64,000 bases of DNA from Chitinophagaceae bacterium UBA4411. Its GTDB lineage: Bacteria > Bacteroidota > Bacteroidia > Chitinophagales > Chitinophagaceae. The stretch lies in assembly GCA_002400415.1 (NCBI GenBank), contig DGQP01000016.1, forward strand, positions 1-64,000, in the 5' to 3' direction. The position numbers and the translations under genes were made by a program. Below, one piece after another: positions 40,849-49,436 of the stretch (position 1 is the first letter of the stretch; each line of letters starts with the position of its first letter). Under the pieces are notes generated by a model. The model did no database searches and was not told the origin of the DNA. It saw nothing but the letters and a program-made list of their open reading frames with translations.

Positions 40849-43632
40849 TTATAATGAATAATTGAATGTTACACTGAATGTGGTTCCCTGTTGCCTAGTG
40901 AACCGGTACGCATCCAATCCTTTTTGCAGTGTTTTTTTGCCTCCTGCATTCTGATAGAAGTACTGGGTGGAATTAAGGATATCAGAAACGTTAAGTCTCA
41001 ATTCAGCCTTATTTTTTAATAATTTCTTACTCATCTGAAAATCCAGTAATGGTCTTGGTGCTTCATAAATATCCGGCGACCCGGCACCCGATGTTAAGTC
41101 GCCCACAAGGTAAATGCGCTCACCTACCTGGTTATATAACAAGGTGCTGCTGAAACCTGCTTTCTCCAGGTCATATAATAACCCAAGATTCAATACATAA
41201 GGGGATTGGCCCTGCATTGGCCTGTCTATATTAAAACCCTGATCTTTCACTTCGCTTTTAATATAAGAAGCATTGGCCTGGAAAGTGAAATTCTTTAACC
41301 CGTTTGCAAAATCAAGTTTCTTCCTTATTTCGAGTTCCACACCATAAGCCGTTGCTTTCTCAGCATTCTGAAAACTAAACGTGCTGGCTCCCCCAATACC
41401 TTCATTGAAGAGCTGCTCAATGGGGTTTTTAAAATATTTGTAGAACACACCTGCTGTTACCACTTCTCCCGCTTTGGGATATAATTCATAGCGGATATCT
41501 AAGTTAGTGATCTTGGTTCTTTCCAGGGATGGGTTTCCCTGTACAGAAGCGTTCAATTCAAAATCATATAAGTTCAGGAATGAAAGTTCCCTTAACTCCG
41601 GACGGATAACAGTTTGCGAACCCGAAATCCTCAAGTTGGTTTTTGTATTCAGTTTTACCGTTGCATTTAAGCCCGGCAAAAAATCTGTAACCTTTGTATA
41701 GGAATGGCGAGGATCCCATTTTTTCACACTACCCACCAACTGGTCATAATTTTCAACCCTTACGCCCCACACCACTCTTAATGATTTCGTGAATTGGTTA
41801 TCTATTTGCAGGAATCCTGCATTCAAAATAGTATTGGCTAAGTAGCGGAATGTTTTTCCCTTGATAGCATCAAAGGCGATCTTATTGTCAGTACCCGTTC
41901 CGAAATTTTCCGGTGCAAAAACCTGGTCCGCTGGTAATAATGTTAATGTGGGGTTATCAGTCGGCAGGTAATTGGCAAACAGTTGTGCATCATACAAACG
42001 ATCTTTGATCTGCAGCATGTAACCACCTTTCAGTGATTGCTTTTGACCCAGCCAGTTGAAAGTATAGGTAAGATCACCACCGGCGGTATATATGTAATCG
42101 CTCAGGCTCTGGTAAATACGGCTACCACTTTGCTGTGAAAGTGTATTTGATAATAAGAGACGATATGGATTTTGCGTGCCGCTTTGTCTTGTGTAGGCAA
42201 TCCTTCGCTGGTCAGGCACATAACCATCGAGTATATTAAAAGCCCCATACCATTTAAATGCGAGAGGTTTGACAATTTTATGATCCCCTGCTAACTGAAC
42301 AGTGAAAAAAGTATTCTGCTTGAACGAAAACTCTGTCGCAGTAACATCTTCATCCCTGTTATAATCAATACCACTTCTGCGTGTTACTGCGCCCGGGGAA
42401 TTCAGGTTAATAATAGATTTTACAGAAATCTTATTTAACGGGTTCAGCTGCATGGTAAAGCTGCCTAATGCCCCAACCGAAACATCCTGCACATAGCGGC
42501 CATCAGCGTAATCATAGTTAGTACTGAATACATTTCCTGATAAAGAATTAGATCTGTTTACAAGTTTTAGAAAACGGTTATTCTTGTTATAGCTAATCCC
42601 GATAGTACCCCCTACTGTCTTACCGAATAACTTGCCGCTGAACCCGCCATTCAATTGCAAAGCAATATTCACAGGCACTGAAGTTTCTTCCGGCACCCAA
42701 GCATTTCTCATTTGTTTACCAATAGCTGTTTTTGCTGCCGGCGATAAGGTATCAAAGGCGGCTTTGCGGGTATATCCGGCAGGCAGGGCTCTTGTTCCGT
42801 CATCAAAGCCCAACCAGTCGGTATTACCCGATTGATCTTTATAGAATTTCTTCCCGACAGTTTGGGAGTTAAAACCGGTACCTATTTGAATATTAAAAAA
42901 ATTCTTTGAAGGAATATCTTTCGTGTTTACCTGTATCAAACCACCAGCCCATTCACCGGGATATTCCGGAACAAATGCTTTATTGATCACGAGGTTATCG
43001 ATCATGGAAGCCGGGATCAGGTCGAAAGAAAATGTTTTCCGGTCTGGCTCCGTACTTGTTAACAGGATACCATTCAGCATCGCCTGGTTATAACGATCGG
43101 CCAGGCCACGGATGATAATAAATTTCCCTTCTTGTATACTGGCACCAGGAGTACGTTTAAGTACTTCACCGGTATTTCTGTCAGGGGAACGACGTATACT
43201 TTCAGCAGAAATAACGGAAGCTACCGTATTGGTGTTCTTCTGAAAGGAAATGATAGAGTTAACGGTCTCCCTTCTCGCATTTGATTTGGCACTTACCACC
43301 ACGGCCTCCCCGGTTTTGGCTTTTATTTCCAGTACAATATTCAGTTCATTAGCCTGACCGTTTTTTACTTCTACTTCAGCTATTTGCTTGGAGTTGTAGC
43401 CCACAGCGGTAAATTCAATCTCATATTTTTTTCCAGGAATAAGGTTTAAAGAAAACCGGCCTTCCACATCTGTCGTAGTTCCGCCATTACCGGTGATTTT
43501 TACAGTTACACCGGCAAGGGGTTCGTTTTTCTCGTTCAATACCTTTCCAAAAAGCTTTACGGACTGGGCCTGCACAAAGCTTATACAACCAAAGAACAAA
43601 ACGGTGAAGAGCAGTCTTAGCCGGAGATTCAT
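40849..43632 (-). CDS. TonB-dependent receptor with carboxypeptidase-like N-domain
   Basis: 927 aa. Signal peptide (LFTVLFFGCISFVQAQ), CarboxypepD_reg-like domain (KLFGKVLNEKNEPLAGVTVK), TonB box/plug (GEAVVVSAKSNARRETVNS; RSPDRNTGEVLKRTPGASIQ; FIIIRGLADRYNQAMLNG; PGEWAGGLIQVNTKD) and barrel ending QGTTFSVTFNYSL. The FxYPGEWAGG-type plug sequence belongs to the receptor class partnered with beta-helix lipoproteins. The promoter region 43666-43727 has five 11-bp-pitch repeats and a TTTG-type -7 element about 10 bp further on. It is probably a phosphate-starvation-induced importer. Confidence 0.87.
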   Translation of the reverse strand: MNLRLRLLFTVLFFGCISFVQAQSVKLFGKVLNEKNEPLAGVTVKITGNGGTTTDVEGRFSLNLIPGKKYEIEFTAVGYNSKQIAEVEVKNGQANELNIVLEIKAKTGEAVVVSAKSNARRETVNSIISFQKNTNTVASVISAESIRRSPDRNTGEVLKRTPGASIQEGKFIIIRGLADRYNQAMLNGILLTSTEPDRKTFSFDLIPASMIDNLVINKAFVPEYPGEWAGGLIQVNTKDIPSKNFFNIQIGTGFNSQTVGKKFYKDQSGNTDWLGFDDGTRALPAGYTRKAAFDTLSPAAKTAIGKQMRNAWVPEETSVPVNIALQLNGGFSGKLFGKTVGGTIGISYNKNNRFLKLVNRSNSLSGNVFSTNYDYADGRYVQDVSVGALGSFTMQLNPLNKISVKSIINLNSPGAVTRRSGIDYNRDEDVTATEFSFKQNTFFTVQLAGDHKIVKPLAFKWYGAFNILDGYVPDQRRIAYTRQSGTQNPYRLLLSNTLSQQSGSRIYQSLSDYIYTAGGDLTYTFNWLGQKQSLKGGYMLQIKDRLYDAQLFANYLPTDNPTLTLLPADQVFAPENFGTGTDNKIAFDAIKGKTFRYLANTILNAGFLQIDNQFTKSLRVVWGVRVENYDQLVGSVKKWDPRHSYTKVTDFLPGLNATVKLNTKTNLRISGSQTVIRPELRELSFLNLYDFELNASVQGNPSLERTKITNLDIRYELYPKAGEVVTAGVFYKYFKNPIEQLFNEGIGGASTFSFQNAEKATAYGVELEIRKKLDFANGLKNFTFQANASYIKSEVKDQGFNIDRPMQGQSPYVLNLGLLYDLEKAGFSSTLLYNQVGERIYLVGDLTSGAGSPDIYEAPRPLLDFQMSKKLLKNKAELRLNVSDILNSTQYFYQNAGGKKTLQKGLDAYRFTRQQGTTFSVTFNYSL

Positions 43633-43665
43633 ATCAGTTATTTGCCGGCAAAGGACGGTTGGTAA

Positions 43666-43727
43666 GGTTACCCGTATGTTACTCCCATGTTAACCAATTA
43701 TGATGGCAATGTTACGGCAATGTTACG
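43666..43727 (-). promoter_or_regulatory. Array of PhoB-box-like repeats before the TonB receptor gene
   Basis: On the minus strand: CGTAACA (43727-43721), CGTAACA (43716-43710), an empty slot, GTTAACA (43694-43688), AGTAACA (43683-43677), GGTAACC (43672-43666). Five of six consecutive 11-bp slots are filled, each separated by 4 bp. GTCCTTTG about 10 bp downstream could be the -7 element. It lies between the porin stop (43735) and the receptor start (43632). Confidence 0.75.
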
Positions 43728-43734
43728 TCGGGTA

Positions 43735-45042
43735 TTAAAACCGGTAATGGAAGCGGAAAGTAAGGACATTGTCCTTTTTATCTGCCGTGTAGCCGGCTAA
43801 TTGAGTAGTTTCGTTCTTAACAATATCGTAATAGATCACCAGCCGGAGATTTTCATTCAAAACCTTTAAAAAGCCGATACCCCATGTAGTATACCGTATA
43901 TCCGTTGCATTAAAATTGGTACCCTGTTTCCCAATTTCTGACTCTTTCACCTTTGTATTAGGATCATACCAGTCGTATTTGATCAGTAACTGGTTTTTTC
44001 GGTTCACAAGGTGTTGCAGGAAAAAGAAGAAACCACCATCGAACTGCCGGTGATACGCCGGCACATCTGGTAATGTGCCGGGATTTGTGCTGGTGCCGGC
44101 GGTTCCCGGCTGTGAACCCCTCCAGTATTCATTTCTAAGTTCTGTTTCTCCCCAGCCGTGTTTGAATTTTACCTGCAGATCAGCTCCATAATAATGACGG
44201 GGTGCTACATCGCCTATATTGGATATGGCTGAATCAACCATATATAATTTATCTCCCGCCGTATTGGTTTTGGTTTCATAAACATATTTGGTAGCCTGGC
44301 GCCACCCGCCATATAATAAGGAAAGCCCCCCGCTTAACTCCCATTTTTTTAACTTTTGAGGTTTGAAGGTCATGCGGCTGATGAAATCTTTATGGCTGTC
44401 AAAATCCGTGGTGCCCGATAGTCCCTGCCCGTTAAATAAACCGGCATCAACCTTAAAGAGTTTATTCTTTGCCGTTTTTGAAAGCGGGTCATATGTGACC
44501 ATTGCCCCAAGGTCCCGTTCGGAAGGCATTAATATCTGCGACATGCGGCCACGTTCCGGTACTTCCCGGAATTGGGAAGAAAGATTTACTTCAAATCCAA
44601 AAGGGCGGGCAAACATGCCGGTTGTCAGCGAAAAGTTATGCTTCTTTGTCTCATATACTTTTACGAAAACATCTCTTAGTCCTACTGCTCTCTCCGTGGC
44701 ATCTACCTGGAAAGTAAAAACTGCTTTCGGAAAATTATCTTTGGTGGCCAGGAAATAATCAATCCGTACCCGGGCCCGTCTCAGCATAAACCGGTTATTG
44801 GAATAGGGAGAAAAATTTCCACCATTATAAGATGCAGTTCCTTTTTCCCGGGCCACCTGGAACTGAGGTTGCAGGTAACCGGTAATTCGAAGGTTTTCAA
44901 ACCTTTTTAAAACAGGTCTTACTGTATCTTTAATAAAAAACGAAGAATCAATATCCGAAAGGTATCGCTGTGCATTGCTGCCGGGTGCAAACAGGCAAGC
45001 TGCAATGAGCAAGGGAATAACCGGTAATCTTAACTTTACCAT
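43735..45042 (-). CDS. Phosphate-selective porin O/P-family outer-membrane porin
   Basis: 435 aa. Signal peptide (LLIAACLFAPGSNA), then the OprO/OprP family pattern: ITGYLQPQFQVAREKG, NRFMLRRARVRIDYF, FTFQVDATERAVGLRDVFVK, GMFARPFGFEVNLSSQFRE, ERDLGAMVTYDP, and a terminal barrel strand NVLTFRFHYRF with C-terminal Phe. Known members pass phosphate or polyphosphate. The promoter shows three PhoB-like repeats (45110-45138), and the divergent genes encode DUF47 and a PiT transporter. Family assignment is firm; anion specificity is inferred. Confidence 0.87.
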   Translation of the reverse strand: MVKLRLPVIPLLIAACLFAPGSNAQRYLSDIDSSFFIKDTVRPVLKRFENLRITGYLQPQFQVAREKGTASYNGGNFSPYSNNRFMLRRARVRIDYFLATKDNFPKAVFTFQVDATERAVGLRDVFVKVYETKKHNFSLTTGMFARPFGFEVNLSSQFREVPERGRMSQILMPSERDLGAMVTYDPLSKTAKNKLFKVDAGLFNGQGLSGTTDFDSHKDFISRMTFKPQKLKKWELSGGLSLLYGGWRQATKYVYETKTNTAGDKLYMVDSAISNIGDVAPRHYYGADLQVKFKHGWGETELRNEYWRGSQPGTAGTSTNPGTLPDVPAYHRQFDGGFFFFLQHLVNRKNQLLIKYDWYDPNTKVKESEIGKQGTNFNATDIRYTTWGIGFLKVLNENLRLVIYYDIVKNETTQLAGYTADKKDNVLTFRFHYRF

Positions 45043-45044
45043 TT

Positions 45045-45094
45045 GGTAACATTATTTTAATTGCTGATTAACAAACCAGCGCAAGGTACTTTTC
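45045..45094 (+). promoter_or_regulatory. Weak PhoB-like repeats and -7 element for the DUF47-PiT operon
   Basis: On the + strand GGTAACA (45045-45051), TTTAATT (45056-45062) and ATTAACA (45067-45073) keep the TAA core at 11-bp pitch. TACTTTTC at 45087-45094 resembles TAnnTTTG, 13 bp after the last unit. It overlaps the start of the divergent porin gene. Confidence 0.4.
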
Positions 45095-45098
45095 ACAA

Positions 45099-45138
45099 TA
45101 TAAAATCTCTGTTACTTCACGATTAAGGAATTATTACC
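45099..45138 (-). promoter_or_regulatory. PhoB-like repeats and -7 element of the porin gene
   Basis: On the minus strand GGTAATA (45138-45132), CTTAATC (45127-45121) and AGTAACA (45116-45110) are each separated by 4 bp. TATATTGT begins at 45102, 7 bp after the last unit. This is the same geometry as at 37.04 and 43.7 kb. Confidence 0.6.
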
Positions 45139-45225
45139 ACTATATTAATTAATTATTAACTCTGCCGCCGCCGGAGGTAGCTGATGGGCAAGCCGGTAAT
45201 TTCGCAACCAGCAAAAGCAACAAAT

Positions 45226-45867
45226 ATGAATTCGTTTCTGAAGATTTTTATGCCCAAGAACAAAGTGTTTTATGAACTCTTTGAACAGGTAGCCGATAAT
45301 GCCTCTAAAATGGGAAAAATCATGTCGCAGGTGGTGGCAGAACCCGACTTTGATAAAAGAGCCGCCCTGATTGCCCAGTTGGAAGACCTGGAACATGCAA
45401 ATGATGAGCTGACCCACAGCGTATTTACTGAACTGGGCCGGAATTTCATCACTCCCTTCGACAGGGAAGATATTCACTATCTCGCCACTTCCCTGGATGA
45501 TATTGCTGATTATATCTATGCAGCCGGTAAAAAGATCAATTTCTACCGGGTAAACCCCAATGATATGGGCATGCAGAAATTTGCCGAGCTTATTGAGCAA
45601 AGTGTGCACCAGGTTAAACTGGCAGTGACAGAGTTACGGGATATGAAGAATATGCGCAAGATTACTGAGGCCCTGGTAAAGATCAACAGTATCGAAAACC
45701 AGGCGGACGATATTTTCGATATGAGTATTGAACGTTTATTCGCTACCGAACCTGATGCTAAAGAAGTGATCAAGAAAAGAGAGATTTACCAGGTAATGGA
45801 GATTGTGACCGATAAATGTGAGGATGCAAGCAATGTAATTGAGTCCATCATTATTAAATATGCATAA
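45226..45867 (+). CDS. DUF47 (PhoU-like) regulator of PiT phosphate transport
   Basis: 213 aa from ATG 45226 (MNSFLKIFMPKNKVFYELFE), the usual family start; the frame is open to an upstream ATG at 45184 that adds a non-conserved stretch. It is all-helical with the DUF47 pattern: AALIAQLEDLEHANDELTHS, FITPFDREDIHYLATSLDD, IADYIYAAGKKINFYRV, and a repeat of the PhoU-like bundle (INSIENQADDIFDMSIE). It is cytosolic and encoded 71 bp upstream of the PiT gene, as in most bacteria, where it modulates Pit-type transport. Confidence 0.92.
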   Translation: MNSFLKIFMPKNKVFYELFEQVADNASKMGKIMSQVVAEPDFDKRAALIAQLEDLEHANDELTHSVFTELGRNFITPFDREDIHYLATSLDDIADYIYAAGKKINFYRVNPNDMGMQKFAELIEQSVHQVKLAVTELRDMKNMRKITEALVKINSIENQADDIFDMSIERLFATEPDAKEVIKKREIYQVMEIVTDKCEDASNVIESIIIKYA

Positions 45868-45903
45868 ATAATTTGAAGATTTGCAGCAAGGATGCCGCAT
45901 TTT

Positions 45904-45935
45904 CATATTTTCAAATCAGCATATTTTCAAATTAG
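45904..45935 (+). repeat. 16-bp tandem repeat before the PiT gene
   Basis: CATATTTTCAAATCAG (45904-45919) is followed directly by CATATTTTCAAATTAG (45920-45935), one mismatch, ending 3 bp before the PiT ATG. Part of it (CTGATTTGAAAATATG reversed) pairs with ATTTGAAGATTTG just upstream. Such TTTTCAAATTAG tandems are common intergenic filler in Bacteroidota; a regulatory effect is possible but not shown. Confidence 0.6.
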
Positions 45936-45938
45936 TTT

Positions 45939-47153
45939 ATGACCACTTTCCTGATTGTTATCATAGCACTGGCTCTGATCTTTGATTACATCAACGGATT
46001 TCATGATGCCGCTAATTCTATTGCCACTGTTGTTTCCACCAAAGTGCTGACCCCTTTCCAGGCGGTGTTATGGGCAGCAGTATTCAATTCAATTGCTTTT
46101 TTTATTTTCAAAGATCACGGCGTTGCTGATACCGTAGCCAAAACCGTAAAGCCAGATCATATTCAGCAGGGAAGCATGATGGTGGTTATTTTCTCCGGCC
46201 TTATTGCTGCCATTGCCTGGAACCTCCTGACCTGGTGGCTGGGCATTCCCTCTTCTTCTTCTCATACATTAATCGGTGGGTTTGCAGGTGCAGCTATTGC
46301 TGCCGGCGGGTTTGGAGCTGTTAACTCCCCGATCATTATCAAAACTGCCAGTTTTATCTTCCTGGCGCCAATTATCGGTATGATCATGGCATTCGTCATG
46401 TCGTTATGGTTTTTGAGTTCTTTCAAAAAGGGATGGACTTCTAAAATATTCTCCGTTATCATTATCATTGGTGTTATCGCTTTTCTCGCAACTAACCTCG
46501 AATTCAACAGGGAAGTGCTGGCTAAAAAAACACATTACGAGAGCTATACCACACAAGTGATATTCTATGCAAAGAATTTTAAGTGGATACTGCTGGCGGT
46601 TATTCTTTTTGTGATGGCCGTATTTTCTCTCTACCTCAGCCAGTTGAATGCACACAAAGCCAATCAATGGTTTAAACGTTTACAATTGATTTCTTCTGCT
46701 GCTTTTAGTATTGGTCATGGAGGTAATGACGCCCAGAAAGTGATGGGAATTATTACTGCAGCATTAATTGCAGGAGGGTCTATTTCAGAATTCAGCCAGA
46801 TGCCGACCTGGGTACCCATCGCCTGTTATGCAGCCATTGGCCTCGGAACTATGAGCGGCGGCTGGAAGATCGTCAAGACAATGGGTACTAAAATAACAAA
46901 GGTAACCCCGTTTGAAGGAGTGGCCGCAGAAACAGCAGGCGCCCTGACCTTATTTATTACAGAGGCCTTAAAGATACCTGTAAGCACAACCCATACTATC
47001 ACCGGTGCTATCATGGGTGTGGGGGCCACGAAAAGGTTGTCTGCTGTAAGATGGGGTGTTACCATCAATCTCATCTGGGCCTGGGTATTAACCATTCCGA
47101 TCAGCGGTTTATTAGCTTCAGGGGTTTATTATGTTGCTCATTACTTCATTTAA
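45939..47153 (+). CDS. pit: PiT-family inorganic phosphate transporter
   Basis: 404 aa with about 10-11 hydrophobic helices. The two PiT signatures are present: FDYINGFHDAANSIATVVST (N-terminal, GFHDxANSxA) and AAFSIGHGGNDAQKVMGII (C-terminal, GxNDxQ), plus GIPSSSSHTLIGGFAGAA and KIPVSTTHTITGAIMGVG. Known role: proton- or cation-coupled phosphate uptake across the inner membrane. It forms an operon with the upstream DUF47 gene and ends at the hairpin 47179-47200. It completes the phosphate chain with the porin encoded divergently. Confidence 0.95.
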   Translation: MTTFLIVIIALALIFDYINGFHDAANSIATVVSTKVLTPFQAVLWAAVFNSIAFFIFKDHGVADTVAKTVKPDHIQQGSMMVVIFSGLIAAIAWNLLTWWLGIPSSSSHTLIGGFAGAAIAAGGFGAVNSPIIIKTASFIFLAPIIGMIMAFVMSLWFLSSFKKGWTSKIFSVIIIIGVIAFLATNLEFNREVLAKKTHYESYTTQVIFYAKNFKWILLAVILFVMAVFSLYLSQLNAHKANQWFKRLQLISSAAFSIGHGGNDAQKVMGIITAALIAGGSISEFSQMPTWVPIACYAAIGLGTMSGGWKIVKTMGTKITKVTPFEGVAAETAGALTLFITEALKIPVSTTHTITGAIMGVGATKRLSAVRWGVTINLIWAWVLTIPISGLLASGVYYVAHYFI

Positions 47154-47178
47154 TATCATATCAGCTTCTTTGCCAAAA

Positions 47179-47200
47179 AATCCTGACTTTTGTCGGGATT
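47179..47200 (+). terminator. Terminator after the PiT gene
   Basis: AATCCTGAC (47179-47187) pairs with GTCGGGATT (47192-47200), one G-U pair, 4-nt loop, preceded by AAAA and followed by TTTAAATTT. It separates the phosphate operon from galE. Confidence 0.75.
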
Positions 47201-47209
47201 TTTAAATTT

Positions 47210-48262
47210 ATGGCAACAATACTAGTAACTGGAGGATGCGGTTATATTGGGTCGCATACTATCGCAGATCTAATAGCAAATGGTTATGATGTTATTTCGG
47301 TGGATAATAATTCCCGGAGTAATGCCGGCATGCTGACCGGTATTGAAAGCATCACCGGCAAAAAAGTAAAGAATTATAAAGTTGATCTTTGCAACTTTGA
47401 TGATACTTTTGCCATTTTTCATGAAAATGATATCCGTGGCGTCATTCATTTCGCAGCTTATAAAGCTGTTGGCGAATCAGTGGAAAAGCCATTATTGTAT
47501 TTTGAAAATAACCTGACTTCGCTGATCAATTTATTGAAATGTGTCCAGGAATTTGAAACACCTTATTTTGTTTTCTCATCTTCCTGTACCGTTTACGGCA
47601 ACCCGGACCAGATACCGGTAACTGAAAAAACTCCTCCCAAACCTGCTGAATCTCCTTATGGGTATACCAAGCAAATGGGCGAACAAATCATTAACGAATT
47701 TGCCAAAAGTATCGGCACTCATTGCATTCTGCTCCGCTATTTCAACCCGGTGGGAGCACACCCTTCCATTAAGATCGGGGAAATGCCCATTGGCAGGCCA
47801 CAAAACCTGGTACCGGCTATCACGCAGACTGCTATTGGCAAACTGGATAAAATGACCGTGTATGGCAATGACTATGATACACGGGATGGGTCCTGCCTGC
47901 GTGATTTTATTCATGTAAGTGATATTGCCCATGCACACACTTTATCAATTAAATACCTGGAAGAAGAAAAGAATACCGGGCTCTGTGAAGTATTTAATCT
48001 CGGTTCAGGAAACGGCGTGACTGTGCTGGAAGCTATCCATGCTTTTGAAAAAGTGAGTGGTACTAAACTGAATTATGAGATCGGCCCCCGCCGGACAGGT
48101 GATGTTATTGCCATCTATGCCAATAATGACCTTGCCCGGCAGCTTCTTGGCTGGAATCCTCAATATTCACTGGAAGATATGATGCGGACCGCCTGGGAAT
48201 GGGAACAGCGCCTGAAAGCAGATGATACCATTTTCAGCGGGCAGCCGGCACAGCTTAACTAA
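47210..48262 (+). CDS. galE: UDP-glucose 4-epimerase
   Basis: 350 aa from ATG 47210 (MATILVTGGCGYIGSHT); the frame is open further upstream but that part is non-conserved and overlaps the PiT gene. Extended SDR epimerase: NAD-binding TGGCGYIGSH, SSSCTVYG with catalytic Ser, and PYGYTKQMGE containing the YxxxK pair. Also RYFNPVGAHPSIKIGE and DGSCLRDFIHVSDIA, which fit GalE. It interconverts UDP-glucose and UDP-galactose in the cytosol for envelope glycans. It could supply the glycosyltransferase of the neighbouring island, but the terminator between them argues against co-regulation. Confidence 0.93.
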   Translation: MATILVTGGCGYIGSHTIADLIANGYDVISVDNNSRSNAGMLTGIESITGKKVKNYKVDLCNFDDTFAIFHENDIRGVIHFAAYKAVGESVEKPLLYFENNLTSLINLLKCVQEFETPYFVFSSSCTVYGNPDQIPVTEKTPPKPAESPYGYTKQMGEQIINEFAKSIGTHCILLRYFNPVGAHPSIKIGEMPIGRPQNLVPAITQTAIGKLDKMTVYGNDYDTRDGSCLRDFIHVSDIAHAHTLSIKYLEEEKNTGLCEVFNLGSGNGVTVLEAIHAFEKVSGTKLNYEIGPRRTGDVIAIYANNDLARQLLGWNPQYSLEDMMRTAWEWEQRLKADDTIFSGQPAQLN

Positions 48263-48349
48263 AAGCTAAATACTATAAAGAGAAAGAGTTTACTTTACCG
48301 GTACCGTTTCCCTCTTAGTTCCTTACTTTTGCGCAGCTAATTTTCAATC

Positions 48350-49306
48350 ATGCTCAAAGACATACAATCAACCGGAAATAAGGATACCCGCAGTGGTTTT
48401 GGTGACGGCATCGTGGAAGCAGCCCGCAAGAACCCCAACGTGGTGGCACTGACTGCTGACCTGGCCGGATCGCTGAAACTGCAACAGTTTATAAAAGAAT
48501 TTCCTGAACGCTTTGTGCAGTGCGGTATTGCCGAAGCCAATATGATGGGGATTGCTGCCGGTATGACGATCGGTGGTAAAATTCCTTTTACAACAACCTT
48601 TGCCAATTTTTCGACGGGCCGTGTTTATGACCAGATCCGCCAGTCTATCGCCTACAGCGACAAAAATGTAAAGATCTGCGCTTCACATGCCGGTGTTACC
48701 CTGGGAGAGGATGGGGCCACCCACCAGATACTGGAAGATATTGGCCTGATGAAGATGCTGCCGGGTATGACGGTAATTGTTCCCTGTGATTATGCGCAAA
48801 CCAAAGCAGCCACTGAGGCAATTGCCGAATATAAAGGCCCTGTTTATTTGCGTTTTGGCAGACCGGTTTGGCCGATTTTCACCTCTGACAGGCCGTTTGA
48901 GATTGGTAAAGCCCAATATTTCAGCGAGGGAACAGATGTTTCCATTTTTGCCTGCGGGCATTTGGTGTGGAACGCTATCCAGGCCGGTGTTATTTTGGAA
49001 GAAAAAGGAATCAGCGTGGAAGTGATCAATATTCATACGATTAAACCACTGGACGAAGCAGCAGTAATCAGTTCATTGAAGAAAACAAAATGTGCAGTTA
49101 CTGCTGAAGAGCACAATATCATTGGCGGGCTTGGCGATGCGATTGCCCAATGCGCTGCTAAGAATTTCCCGGTCCCTGTTGAATATGTGGGTACAAAAGA
49201 TACTTTCGGCGAAAGCGGGACACCCAAAGAATTGATGAAGAAATATGGTCTCGATGTTTCAGATATCGTTGCAGCCGCAGAAAAAGCGATGAGCCGGAAG
49301 AAATAG
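48350..49306 (+). CDS. Transketolase C-terminal subunit (pyrimidine-binding and C-terminal domains)
   Basis: 318 aa. It begins at the pyrimidine-binding domain (DTRSGFGDGIVEAARKNP; TADLAGSLKLQ; FVQCGIAEANMMGIAAGM, whose Glu activates TPP) and continues to the C-terminal transketolase fold (GTDVSIFACGHLVWNAIQAG; EEHNIIGGLGDAIAQ). The N-terminal TPP-diphosphate domain is absent and the adjacent genes do not encode it. Split transketolases with two genes are known in many bacteria, normally adjacent; here the partner must be encoded elsewhere. It is followed by a strong terminator at 49333-49359. Confidence 0.9.
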   Translation: MLKDIQSTGNKDTRSGFGDGIVEAARKNPNVVALTADLAGSLKLQQFIKEFPERFVQCGIAEANMMGIAAGMTIGGKIPFTTTFANFSTGRVYDQIRQSIAYSDKNVKICASHAGVTLGEDGATHQILEDIGLMKMLPGMTVIVPCDYAQTKAATEAIAEYKGPVYLRFGRPVWPIFTSDRPFEIGKAQYFSEGTDVSIFACGHLVWNAIQAGVILEEKGISVEVINIHTIKPLDEAAVISSLKKTKCAVTAEEHNIIGGLGDAIAQCAAKNFPVPVEYVGTKDTFGESGTPKELMKKYGLDVSDIVAAAEKAMSRKK

Positions 49307-49332
49307 GTTAAAAAATTGTTCTAAATACGAGG

Positions 49333-49359
49333 GCAGGTTCTTTTTATAATTGAACCTGC
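49333..49359 (+). terminator. Rho-independent terminator after the transketolase subunit gene
   Basis: GCAGGTTC (49333-49340) pairs perfectly with GAACCTGC (49352-49359); an 11-nt loop and the tail TTTTCTATTTTT complete a textbook terminator. Confidence 0.88.
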
Positions 49360-49436
49360 TTTTCTATTTTTATAACAGTTCCTCATTAAACAATTATGAT
49401 TTCCAATATTCAAAGCCACCCAAAACCAAAAACACC

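Noticed and set aside
45904..45935. 16-bp tandem repeat as an additional PhoB-like site
   Set aside because: Pitch is 16 bp, not 11, and the unit (TTTTCAAATYAG) is unlike GGTAACA; it resembles common Bacteroidota intergenic tandem sequence.
47051..47209. N-terminal extension of GalE of 53 residues
   Set aside because: It overlaps the PiT gene and the terminator, and MATILVTGGCGYIG at 47210 is the conserved start.
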